From an uncultured Oscillospiraceae bacterium (GTDB lineage: Bacteria > Bacillota > Clostridia > Oscillospirales > Oscillospiraceae), in the NCBI GenBank assembly GCA_910584395.1, contig CAJUAS010000010.1, forward strand, positions 1 to 44,243: a DNA stretch of 44,243 bases, given 5' to 3'. Position 1 is the stretch's first letter; every line of letters starts with the position of its first letter. Made by a program: the position numbers and the translations under genes. Positions 23,095 to 29,891 of this stretch are shown in pieces. The notes under the pieces were generated by a model. It did no database searches and was not told the origin of the DNA. It saw only the letters and a program-made list of their open reading frames with translations.

Positions 23095-24129
23095 TTATCG
23101 GCGGCCAAAGCCTCCGCCGCCCCGGCTGCCGCCGGAAAATCCGCCGCCGCGGGAGAACCCTCCGCCCCCTCGGCCGCCGCCGGAGAACCCGCCGCCGCGG
23201 GAGAATCCTCCGCCCCCTCGGCTGCCGCCGGAAAATCCGCCGCCCCGGTGACTGCTCCCGGAGCGCGGGCCGCTAAAGCCGCCAAACCCGCCAAACCCGC
23301 CGCCGGAAGAACGGGGCGGCTGTGGGGGTCTGGGCGGGCGGGGCGGTCTGGGCGGCCGCCGCCAACGGCGGCGATACCAGCCGTAGCTCGGCCCGTGCCA
23401 GAACAGGATCGGCCGGAACACCGGCGCGCCCACCACGCCGTAATAACGGGCGTGATAGGTGGCATAGCGGGTGGAGTCGATGGCGGAGAGAATGAGGATC
23501 ACCACCACCAAGAAGATCACCACTCCCACCACCAGTGCGGCCATGCCGCCCTCGGCGCTCAGCTCAAGGGAGTTGTCCAGATAGCCAAGGCCGTAATTGT
23601 CCACATAGTAGGTGTTCAGGTCGGCAAAGAGGTTGAGGATGCCGTCCCCCACCCTGTCGTTCTGGACGTAGGAATAAAGGCTGTTGTCCAAATAGGAGTT
23701 CACCCGCCCGTCGCTCAGGGGATAGTCCTCCCCCACCGCCATATAGGCGTTTTTCGCCGCCGCGTCGATGACCAGCACCCCGTCGGACTGCTTCAGACCA
23801 AACTGATAGCTCAGATCGTAAGCCCAGTCGTCCAGCGGGCCATTCACGTTTTTCTCCACCGCCACGATGATCACGCTCTCATAGCGTTTGTTCCAGTTGG
23901 CGTTGTAGAGGCAGATGGACTCCTTCTGCTTGGCGGAAAGCGCACCGGCGTTGTCCAAAATATAGCTCTGGAACTGGTCGGTAGACAGGTTCATGTCCAG
24001 CCCCATATCCTTGGGCTTGGGCGGCGCGGGGGTGTCCCCGCCCTTGTGAAGGCCGATGAACACCGCCGCCGCAATCATGGCGATGGTGACGATCCACGCC
24101 AGAATCAGCTTTTTGTTGTTGGATTTCAT
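23095..24129 (-). CDS. TPM-domain protein with Arg/Gly-rich repeat tail
   Basis: The 344 residues: N-terminal membrane segment (8-26), Pro-rich linker, TPM domain (about 46-190; LDNAGALSAKQKESI, VIIVAVEKN, DGVLVIDAAAKNAYMAVG), second membrane segment (196-216), then an Arg/Pro tract (253-273, RPP repeats) and a Gly-Phe-Ser-Arg tail including three 16-residue repeats of type RGGGFSGGSRGGGGFS (295-342). YgcG-like TPM proteins often end in a Gly-rich run, but the arginine load here is unusual. Function of the family is unclear (phosphatase activity shown for a plant homologue). It lies between telA and the DUF975 gene. Confidence 0.85.
   Translation of the reverse strand: MKSNNKKLILAWIVTIAMIAAAVFIGLHKGGDTPAPPKPKDMGLDMNLSTDQFQSYILDNAGALSAKQKESICLYNANWNKRYESVIIVAVEKNVNGPLDDWAYDLSYQFGLKQSDGVLVIDAAAKNAYMAVGEDYPLSDGRVNSYLDNSLYSYVQNDRVGDGILNLFADLNTYYVDNYGLGYLDNSLELSAEGGMAALVVGVVIFLVVVILILSAIDSTRYATYHARYYGVVGAPVFRPILFWHGPSYGWYRRRWRRPPRPPRPPRPPQPPRSSGGGFGGFGGFSGPRSGSSHRGGGFSGGSRGGGGFSRGGGFSGGGRGGGGFSRGGGFSGGSRGGGGFGRR
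23104..23247 (-). repeat. Three 48-bp tandem repeats in TPM gene tail
   Basis: Three head-to-tail 48-bp units encode residues 295-342 (16 residues each), differing at few positions. On the plus strand they are seen as alternating GCCGCCGCGGGAGAA and CCTCCGCCCCCTCGG blocks. They stay in frame and reach almost to the stop codon. Confidence 0.92.
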
Positions 24130-24164
24130 GGGTTACCTCCTTTGAGGTGGGCGAGGGGACGGTT

Positions 24165-25385
24165 TTAGCCTCGCAGCTCCAAGAGTTTCTGCTTCAGCTC
24201 GCCCTCAATGCGGCCCAGCTCCACCTCGGCCTCCTGACGCTTCTTGCGGCCCTCCTCTTGAATGTGCATGACCTCGTCCAGCGTGGAAATGAGCTGCTGG
24301 TTGGTGTGCTGGAGGGTCTCGATGTCCACCACGCTGCGCTCCGCCTCCTTGGCGGTCTCGATGGTGCCCATTTTCAGCATATCGGCGTTCTTCTGCAGCA
24401 GGTCGTTGGTCATGTTGGTAACGGCGCTCTGGGCCTGAGTGGCCTGACGGGAGTTCTCCAGACCCAGAGCCAGCACCATCTGGGACTTCCACAGAGGGAT
24501 GGTGTTCACCAGCGAGGACTGGATCTTCTCCAGCATCAGCGTGTCGTTGTTTTGGAGCATCCGGGTCTGGGGGCCCATCTGGATGGAGATCATCCGGGTC
24601 AGCTCCAGATCGTGGATCTTCTTTTCAAAGCGGGTGCAGAGGTTGGCCAGATCGTTGTACGCCTGCGCGTCCTCCTGTGCCCCGGTCTGCTCCGCCTTTT
24701 TGCGAAGCTCCTCCAAATCGGTGGCGCGCACTTGCGCCAGACGCTTCTTCCCTGCCAGAATATACATGGTCAGTTCTTTATAGTACTTGGTGTTCAGCTC
24801 ATACATTTGATCCAGCATGGCGATGTCCTTCATCAGGGTCACCTGATGCCCCTCCAGCACCGCCACGATCTTGTCCACGTTGGCCTCCGCCTTGGAGTAG
24901 CTGGCCTTCATTTCCTCCATCTCGTTGCGCTTCTTCTGAAACCACCCGGCGATGCCCTTCTTCTCCGGCTGGGAAAATCCCTTCAGCTCCACCACCAGAG
25001 AGGAAAGGGCCTGCCCCACCTCGCCCAGATCCTTGGTGCGGACACTGTTGAGGGTGTTCTCCGAAAAGGCGGCGATGTTCTTTTGCGCCGCCGCGCCGTA
25101 CTGAAGCACCACGCTGGAATCCCGGATGTCGATCTTCTGGGAGAAGTCGTCCACGATCTTCCGCTCCGCCTCGGTGAGCTGGCTCTCGTCCAGCGTGACG
25201 GCGTTGGCATCCCGCTGGGCCTGCGCCGCCTGTGCCGTCTGGGCGGCGGCGGGATCGGTGGTGAGGGTGATGTCGGGAGCTTTGGGGGCTTCCACTGCGG
25301 CCTGCGCCTGCGCGGCCACCTGCGCCACCTCGGCGGTGAGATCGGGGGTCAGGGTCAGTTCAGGGGTCTGATTTTCTTCGTTCAT
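24165..25385 (-). CDS. telA: TelA/KlaA-family toxic-anion-resistance protein
   Basis: The 406 residues have an acidic Ala/Gln/Pro-rich N-terminal stretch (1-65) and then the long helical TelA domain: TEAERKIVDDFSQKIDIRDS, FSENTLNSVRTKDLG, ILAGKKRLAQVRA, a central PQTRMLQNNDTLMLEKIQSS motif and a C-terminal coiled coil (LISTLDEVMHIQEEGRKKR). Family members are tied to tellurite resistance and to envelope stress in Firmicutes, frequently next to XpaC. No membrane segment is seen, so it is cytoplasmic. AAAGGATG precedes the ATG. Confidence 0.92.
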   Translation of the reverse strand: MNEENQTPELTLTPDLTAEVAQVAAQAQAAVEAPKAPDITLTTDPAAAQTAQAAQAQRDANAVTLDESQLTEAERKIVDDFSQKIDIRDSSVVLQYGAAAQKNIAAFSENTLNSVRTKDLGEVGQALSSLVVELKGFSQPEKKGIAGWFQKKRNEMEEMKASYSKAEANVDKIVAVLEGHQVTLMKDIAMLDQMYELNTKYYKELTMYILAGKKRLAQVRATDLEELRKKAEQTGAQEDAQAYNDLANLCTRFEKKIHDLELTRMISIQMGPQTRMLQNNDTLMLEKIQSSLVNTIPLWKSQMVLALGLENSRQATQAQSAVTNMTNDLLQKNADMLKMGTIETAKEAERSVVDIETLQHTNQQLISTLDEVMHIQEEGRKKRQEAEVELGRIEGELKQKLLELRG

Positions 25386-25412
25386 GGGAATACATCCTTT
25401 CTTTGATGAGAT

Positions 25413-25622
25413 TTATTTCTCCTCTTTCTTTTTCTTCTGCTTGCGGACACGGACAAACGTACTCCACCAGATGATCGCGCTCACCAGGCAGACGCCGAAG
25501 AGCAGCATGGGCAGCGGCGCAACGTCAGGCAAGGCCCAGATGATCCCTGCGGCCATGAAGGCGGTCAGAACGCTCCAGATCACAGCCGGGATCAGCGCGC
25601 CCACGGGGTTGTTTTCAGGCAT
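25413..25622 (-). CDS. Small two-helix membrane protein, unknown function
   Basis: The 69 residues contain two hydrophobic segments (about 8-29 and 36-54) and a highly basic C terminus (KQKKKKEEK), so both ends are likely cytoplasmic. I recognise no family. It sits 14 bp after xpaC and 27 bp before telA with GGAGGG upstream, so it is a genuine operon member and a candidate membrane partner of XpaC or TelA (inference). Confidence 0.75.
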   Translation of the reverse strand: MPENNPVGALIPAVIWSVLTAFMAAGIIWALPDVAPLPMLLFGVCLVSAIIWWSTFVRVRKQKKKKEEK

Positions 25623-25636
25623 TGACGTTTCCCTCC

Positions 25637-26317
25637 TTACACACCGGGCATCTGGTTGTCGCCCAGACCCTCCCGGGCCAGCATCTGCTCCATCACCGTG
25701 ATGTCGGTGGAGATATCCAATGCCTCCTCGCCGTAGAGGGCGTCCAGCTGCTTGTCAAAGGCGGCGGTAATGGTGTCCATCATGCCCTCCACCTTCTCCT
25801 TGGTGGCGGAGATGTTCTGCCCCTCAATGCCCGCGTCGCCCATGCGGTCGTAGGCGTTGAGGATCTTCAAGGTCGTGGGGAGGTAGTACTGCAAAAAGCG
25901 GCGGATCTGGGGACGCTTGGCGGGTTTTTCCGCCACCACGTCGAAGATCTTCCCCGTCACGTCCTCCAGATGGTCGATCTGGGCGGAGATCTTGGGGTCG
26001 GCGATGGTGCTGTTGAGCCGGCGCATCTCGGCGAGGGCCTTGTCCCGCTCACCCTTCAGCTCCGCCAGTGCCTTCTCCTCCTCGGTCTGGGGCTTTTTGA
26101 CCTCCTCTTTCTTCTCCTCCGCCTTGGGCGCGTCAGGAAGCACAATGGTGCGATCCTTCCAGATCAGGCTGCGGCTGAGCACATACACCAGCGCGGACAC
26201 CGCCGCCGCGGCAATAAAGTGGAAGGGCTTATAGAGGGGGAACGCAAAGGCCCATATGAGCCATGTGACGCCGATGGCCAGAACGGGGATGGGAGATTTG
26301 ATGGTTTTGGTGTTCAT
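25637..26317 (-). CDS. xpaC: XpaC-family protein (5-bromo-4-chloroindolyl phosphate hydrolysis family)
   Basis: The 226 residues have two N-terminal membrane helices (about 11-27 and 31-48) and a cytoplasmic helical domain with a charged coiled coil (EEKKEEVKKPQTEEEKALAEL) and the conserved core RRFLQYYLPTTLKILNAYDRM near 158-178. XpaC/YceG-type proteins pair with TelA in Bacillus and clostridia; the phosphatase name comes from a screening phenotype and an enzymatic role is not established. It is the first gene of the cluster, with GGAGGTAAGTG upstream and a good promoter. Confidence 0.88.
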   Translation of the reverse strand: MNTKTIKSPIPVLAIGVTWLIWAFAFPLYKPFHFIAAAAVSALVYVLSRSLIWKDRTIVLPDAPKAEEKKEEVKKPQTEEEKALAELKGERDKALAEMRRLNSTIADPKISAQIDHLEDVTGKIFDVVAEKPAKRPQIRRFLQYYLPTTLKILNAYDRMGDAGIEGQNISATKEKVEGMMDTITAAFDKQLDALYGEEALDISTDITVMEQMLAREGLGDNQMPGV

Positions 26318-26388
26318 TCACTTACCTCCTGAACGGGGTGGCGGCGGCTTCGATCCGCCCTCTCTGCGCCAAAAATAGATACAGAGTC

Positions 26389-26417
26389 ATTATACAACAC
26401 AGGGCCGGGAATGGCAA
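26389..26417 (-). promoter_or_regulatory. Sigma-A promoter of xpaC cluster
   Basis: On the minus strand TTGCCA (26412-26417), 17-bp spacer, TATAAT (26389-26394). It gives a leader of about 65 bases that contains a GC-rich inverted repeat (GGCGGATC...GCCGCC). Confidence 0.82.
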
Positions 26418-26476
26418 ATTAAATTTTACTCAAAAAACCCGCAAAACCGCAGGGCAAGACCGCCGGGAAGTTCACA

Positions 26477-26505
26477 TTGACTTTACTGCCGGCGTGGAGT
26501 AAAAT
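26477..26505 (+). promoter_or_regulatory. Sigma-A promoter of threonine ammonia-lyase gene
   Basis: TTGACT (26477-26482), 17-bp spacer, TAAAAT (26500-26505), 37 bases before the ATG. It is divergent from the xpaC promoter, about 60 bp apart. The short leader leaves no space for a T-box. Confidence 0.82.
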
Positions 26506-26542
26506 AACAGGGAATGTGACCAAATCAAAGGAGTTTTCAGCC

Positions 26543-27766
26543 ATGGCTATGACGTTAGAGGACTTTAAGGCCGCGCGCCGGGTGCTGGACGGGGTCATCA
26601 GCCCCACCCATCTGGTTCACTCCCCCGCCTTTTCCAAGGCGTCGGGAAACCATGTGTACTTAAAGCCGGAGAATTTGCAGATTACCGGGGCTTACAAGAT
26701 CCGCGGCGCGACTTATAAGGTCAGCACTCTCACCGAGGAGCAGCGCGCCAAGGGCCTGATCACCGCCTCGGCGGGCAACCACGCCCAAGGGGTGGCCATG
26801 GCCGCCCAGAAGGCCGGCTGCCGGGCGGTCATCGTCATGCCCACCACCACTCCTCTGGTCAAGGTGAACAACACCAAGGCGCTGGGGGCGGAGGTGGTGC
26901 TTTTCGGCAGCACCTTTGACGACGCCGCCGCCAAGGCCCACGAGCTGGAGGCGGAGCAGGGCCTCACCTACATCCCCCCCTTCAACGATGCCACCGTCGC
27001 CACCGGACAGGGCACGATCGCCTACGAGATCTTCTCCGACCTCCCCGACGTGGACGTGATCCTCGTCCCCATCGGCGGCGGCGGACTGTGCGCCGGGGTG
27101 GCGACCCTGACCAAGCTGCTCAATCCCAACGTTCAGGTCATCGGCGTAGAGCCTTCCGGGGCGGCCAGCATGAAGGCCGCGCTGAAAGCGGGCAAGCCGG
27201 TGACGCTGGACAGCGTGGACACCATCGCCGACGGCGTGGCGGTGAAAACCGTGGGGGATGTGGTGTTCCCCTACATTCAAAAGTATGTAGACGATATCAT
27301 TACCATTGACGACAGCGAGTTGGTGGACGCGTTCCTCGATATGATGGAGAAGCACAAGATGGTGGTGGAGAACGCGGGGCTGCTGCCCATCGCCGCCCTC
27401 AGCCATTTGGGCTGCAAGGACAAGAACGTGGCCTGCGTGCTGTCGGGGGGCAATATGGACGTGATCACCATGTCCTCCCTCGTTCAGCACGGTCTCATCA
27501 ACCGGGGGCGCATCTTCACCTTTTCCGTCCTTCTCCCCGACCGCCCCGGCGAGCTGCTGCGGGTGGCGGAGATCATTGCCCGGGAAAAGGGCAACGTGGT
27601 CAAGCTGGATCACAACCAGTTCGTGTCCATTAACCGCCAGAGCGCAGTGGAGCTGAAGGTGACGCTGGAGGCCTTCGGCCACGAGCACAAGGATGCCATC
27701 CTGACCGCTCTGCAGCGCGAGGGCTATCAGGCCCATATCGTCAACACCGCCGACTTCGTGTACTGA
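26543..27766 (+). CDS. ilvA: Threonine ammonia-lyase (threonine dehydratase)
   Basis: PLP enzyme that converts threonine to 2-oxobutyrate, the isoleucine precursor. The 407 residues carry the PLP lysine in TGAYKIRGA (K52), the SAGNHAQGVA motif, the phosphate-binding VPIGGGGLCAG, and a C-terminal ACT domain (about 325-400; FTFSVLLPDRPGELLRVAEI). This short single-ACT form occurs in both biosynthetic and catabolic (TdcB-like) enzymes; the regulatory ligand cannot be told from sequence. ATG 26543 follows AAAGGAG by nine bases. It is a single-gene unit remote from ilvBNC. Confidence 0.93.
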   Translation: MAMTLEDFKAARRVLDGVISPTHLVHSPAFSKASGNHVYLKPENLQITGAYKIRGATYKVSTLTEEQRAKGLITASAGNHAQGVAMAAQKAGCRAVIVMPTTTPLVKVNNTKALGAEVVLFGSTFDDAAAKAHELEAEQGLTYIPPFNDATVATGQGTIAYEIFSDLPDVDVILVPIGGGGLCAGVATLTKLLNPNVQVIGVEPSGAASMKAALKAGKPVTLDSVDTIADGVAVKTVGDVVFPYIQKYVDDIITIDDSELVDAFLDMMEKHKMVVENAGLLPIAALSHLGCKDKNVACVLSGGNMDVITMSSLVQHGLINRGRIFTFSVLLPDRPGELLRVAEIIAREKGNVVKLDHNQFVSINRQSAVELKVTLEAFGHEHKDAILTALQREGYQAHIVNTADFVY

Positions 27767-27988
27767 CCGACAGACAATGCGGCGCCCCGCGACAGCGGGG
27801 CTGCCGCGGGGCTATATCTTCGGTGCGGCGGGCCTGCCGGGTCGTAGCGGCGGACAAAAGAGCCGCAGGCGGGCCGTGGGCGGCTTGGGGGGCCTGCCGC
27901 CGTCCCGGAAGCCGAGCCGCTTGCATTATCCTATGCGCCCCCCGCTCCCTTTGCCCACCACCCTACGCCAAAGAAAGGATGATGTCCC
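27767..27988 (+). other. GC-rich structured intergenic region
   Basis: A 222-bp gap between ilvA and rpe. It holds a perfect hairpin GCCCCGC-GACA-GCGGGGC shortly after the ilvA stop, a longer GCGGCTT...AAGCCGAGCCGC arm pair, and two copies of GGGCCTGCCG about 70 bp apart. There is no T-run after the hairpins and no convincing open frame on either strand. The rpe promoter, if present, is weak. It could be a structured untranslated RNA or a degenerate repeat; I cannot assign a family. Confidence 0.4.
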
Positions 27989-28657
27989 ATGTCTCAAAGC
28001 GTTGCCCTTGCCCCCTCCATCCTCTCAGCAGACTTTTGCCGTCTGGGGGAGGACATCGCCGCCGTCTCCTCCGCCCAGTGGCTTCATGTGGATGTGATGG
28101 ACGGGCGGTTCGTGCCCAACCTCACCATCGGCGTCCCTGTGGTGGAGTCCATCCGCAAGACCACCGGGATGTTTCTGGACGTACACCTGATGATCGAAAA
28201 GCCCGTGGACATGATCGCGGCCTTTGCCAAGGCCGGGGCTGACCTGCTCACCGTCCATCTGGAGGCGGATATGCCCCACGGCATCCGTGGCGCGCTGGAT
28301 GTGATAACCGCCCACGGCGTGAAAAAGGGCGTGGCCCTGCGGCCCATTACCAAGGCCGAGGCCATCCTCCCCTACCTTCCCGAGCTGGACGTGGTGTTGG
28401 TGATGACGGTAGAGCCGGGCTTCGGCGGGCAGAAGTTCATGGAGAGCCAGCTGGACACCATCCGCGCCGTCCGCAGATATATCGACGGCTGTAACCCCGC
28501 CTGCCGTCTGGAGGTGGACGGCGGCATCGCGCCGGACACCATCGCCGCCGCCTTTGAAGCGGGGGCGGACACCTTTGTGGCCGGCTCGGCGGTGTTCGGC
28601 AAGGCCGACCGCGCCGCCGCTCTGGACACCCTTCGAGGTGCTTGCCATGGCAAATAA
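27989..28657 (+). CDS. rpe: Ribulose-phosphate 3-epimerase
   Basis: Interconverts ribulose-5-phosphate and xylulose-5-phosphate in the pentose phosphate pathway. The 222-residue TIM barrel has LAPSILSADFCRL at strand 1, the metal-binding LHVDVMDGRFVPN and DVHLMIEKP, the catalytic VMTVEPGFGGQKF, and the phosphate-binding EVDGGIAPDT and FVAGSAVFG. AAAGGATG precedes the ATG. Its last 11 bp overlap recR. Confidence 0.97.
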   Translation: MSQSVALAPSILSADFCRLGEDIAAVSSAQWLHVDVMDGRFVPNLTIGVPVVESIRKTTGMFLDVHLMIEKPVDMIAAFAKAGADLLTVHLEADMPHGIRGALDVITAHGVKKGVALRPITKAEAILPYLPELDVVLVMTVEPGFGGQKFMESQLDTIRAVRRYIDGCNPACRLEVDGGIAPDTIAAAFEAGADTFVAGSAVFGKADRAAALDTLRGACHGK

Positions 28658-29255
28658 CAGCTTCCCTCCCGCTCTGGACGCGTTGGTAGAGCAGTTTGCC
28701 CGCCTCCCCGGGGTGGGCCGCAAGTCCGCCCAGCGGCTGGCCTTTTTCGTGCTGGGCCTGCCTCAGAGCGAGGTGCAGAGCTTTGCCGACGCGCTGCTGG
28801 ACGCCAAGGGGCAGATCCACCGCTGCCCGGTGTGTCAGAACTTCTCCGAGGGGGACGGCCCATGTTCCCTGTGCGCCAGCTCCCGGCGGGACAGCTCCAC
28901 CATCTGTGTGGTGGCTGAGGCCAAGGACGTGGCCGCTCTGGAGCGCAGTCAGGAGTACCGGGGGCTTTACCACGTCCTCCACGGTGTCATCTCCCCCATG
29001 AACCACATCGGCCCGGACGATCTGGCGGTGAAGGAGCTGCTGGAGCGGGTCTCCAACGGGACGGTCAAAGAGGTCATCATGGCCACCAACCCGGACACCG
29101 AGGGCGAGGCCACCGCCATGTACCTTTCCCGTCTGCTCAAGCCCTTTGGGGTGACGGTGACACGGCTGGCCTACGGCGTGCCCGTGGGCGGGCATCTGGA
29201 ATTTGCCGACGACGCCACCCTCATGCGCGCCTTAGAGGGCCGCCGGGAGATGTAG
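28647..29255 (+). CDS. recR: Recombination protein RecR
   Basis: Acts with RecF/RecO to load RecA at gaps. The 202 residues have the N-terminal HhH region (LARLPGVGRKSAQRLAFF type), the zinc finger CPVC...CSLC (about 57-72), the Toprim domain (ICVVAEAKDVAALE, EVIMATNPDTEGEATAMYL) and the C-terminal RLAYGVPVGGHLEFADDATL. The ATG at 28647 lies inside the rpe end with GAGGTG six bases upstream. recR following rpe is not a standard pairing (dnaX-recR is more usual). Confidence 0.96.
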   Translation: MANNSFPPALDALVEQFARLPGVGRKSAQRLAFFVLGLPQSEVQSFADALLDAKGQIHRCPVCQNFSEGDGPCSLCASSRRDSSTICVVAEAKDVAALERSQEYRGLYHVLHGVISPMNHIGPDDLAVKELLERVSNGTVKEVIMATNPDTEGEATAMYLSRLLKPFGVTVTRLAYGVPVGGHLEFADDATLMRALEGRREM

Positions 29256-29281
29256 GGCTGAGCTTGGTTATTTAAGATCAT

Positions 29282-29326
29282 AAAAAGCAAGGCAGGCTAT
29301 TTTAGCCTGCCTTGCTTTTTGCTTTT
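29282..29326. terminator. Bidirectional terminator after recR
   Basis: A 17-bp perfect stem (29282-29298 with 29304-29320) beginning with AAAAAG and ending with CTTTTT, then GCTTTT. The long A/T flanks make it equally strong on both strands, serving recR and the convergent cupin gene. Confidence 0.95.
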
Positions 29327-29335
29327 GATCCCGGT

Positions 29336-29665
29336 TTACTGGTTGGGCACGACGGCGAAAAACTCCAAAGGCGCGCCGCTGTCGTTGATGAGGGCATGGG
29401 AGCGGCCCTTGGGGCAGTAGTGACAGTCCCCCGCCTTCAGCGGCTCCTCGCCGTCCTCCACCTTCACCTTCCCCGTGCCGGAGAGGATATAGATGATCTC
29501 GCTGCTGGTCTCGTGGGTGTGGTAGCCGATGGAGCAGCCGGGGTCGAGCACGCCGCGGAGGATCTTGCCCAAGTCGTCCACGTGCATCTTGGCCCGGAGC
29601 GCGCCCTCCCCGCCCAGAAAGTGGGGGATGACGGTTTCGTCCATGGTGTTGAAGTCCAAGGTCAT
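29336..29665 (-). CDS. Small cupin protein
   Basis: The 109 residues are a single cupin barrel. Metal ligands are visible in motif 1 (H49, H51, E56 in YHTHETSSEIIYILSG) and motif 2 (H90 in PKGRSHALIND). Such one-domain cupins bind divalent metal; the substrate is not predictable. ATG 29665 follows AAGGAGAG. It lies 45 bp after the DUF4250 gene, with a palindromic repeat in between, and could be the last gene of the alaS transcript. Confidence 0.88.
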   Translation of the reverse strand: MTLDFNTMDETVIPHFLGGEGALRAKMHVDDLGKILRGVLDPGCSIGYHTHETSSEIIYILSGTGKVKVEDGEEPLKAGDCHYCPKGRSHALINDSGAPLEFFAVVPNQ

Positions 29666-29690
29666 AACAGCTCTCTCCTTCCAAATGGGC

Positions 29691-29710
29691 GGGCGGGTTG
29701 AAACCCGCCC
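29691..29710. repeat. Palindromic repeat, REP-like
   Basis: GGGCGGGTT and AACCCGCCC form a 9-bp perfect stem with a two-base loop, flanked by an extra GGGC and by CTACGGGCG. Read on the minus strand it is of the CGTAGGGGCGGGTTTCAACC type, which I believe is a dispersed palindromic repeat in gut clostridial genomes (recollection, not checked). No second copy is in this window. The stop codon of the adjacent gene falls at its edge. Confidence 0.6.
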
Positions 29711-29887
29711 CTACGGGCGAAATTGGTTGGTGGCGGGGTCGTAGGTATAGCCTGCGGCGGCCAGCCGCCCGGTCAGCTCGGACAGGTCTGCGTCCAGCGC
29801 ACCGCAGAGGGCGTCCAGCCCGGAACACTCGTCCCGCAGCTTGGTATTGCAGAGGCTCAACAGGATAAAGGGGTCTTGGGGCAGCAC
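29711..29887 (-). CDS. DUF4250 small protein
   Basis: A 58-residue frame on the minus strand: starts (GTG) LPQDPFILLSLCNTKLRDE, continues with LDALCGALDADLSELTGRLA and ends AAGYTYDPATNQFRP. This matches my knowledge of DUF4250 (LPKDPFILLS.NTKLRD...GY.YD...NQF). No function is known for the family. The start is GTG at 29887, four bases after the alaS stop, with only AGGA/GGGG nearby, so translation is probably coupled to alaS. The final Arg-Pro-stop is created by the flank of the palindromic repeat. Confidence 0.85.
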   Translation of the reverse strand: MLPQDPFILLSLCNTKLRDECSGLDALCGALDADLSELTGRLAAAGYTYDPATNQFRP

Positions 29888-29891
29888 GTCC

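Noticed and set aside
23104..23247. Regular short repeats suggestive of CRISPR
   Set aside because: They are contiguous in-frame coding repeats without unique spacers.
29268..29828. Minus-strand frame of 186 codons overlapping the cupin and DUF4250 genes
   Set aside because: Arg/Pro-rich composition and out of frame with both real genes.
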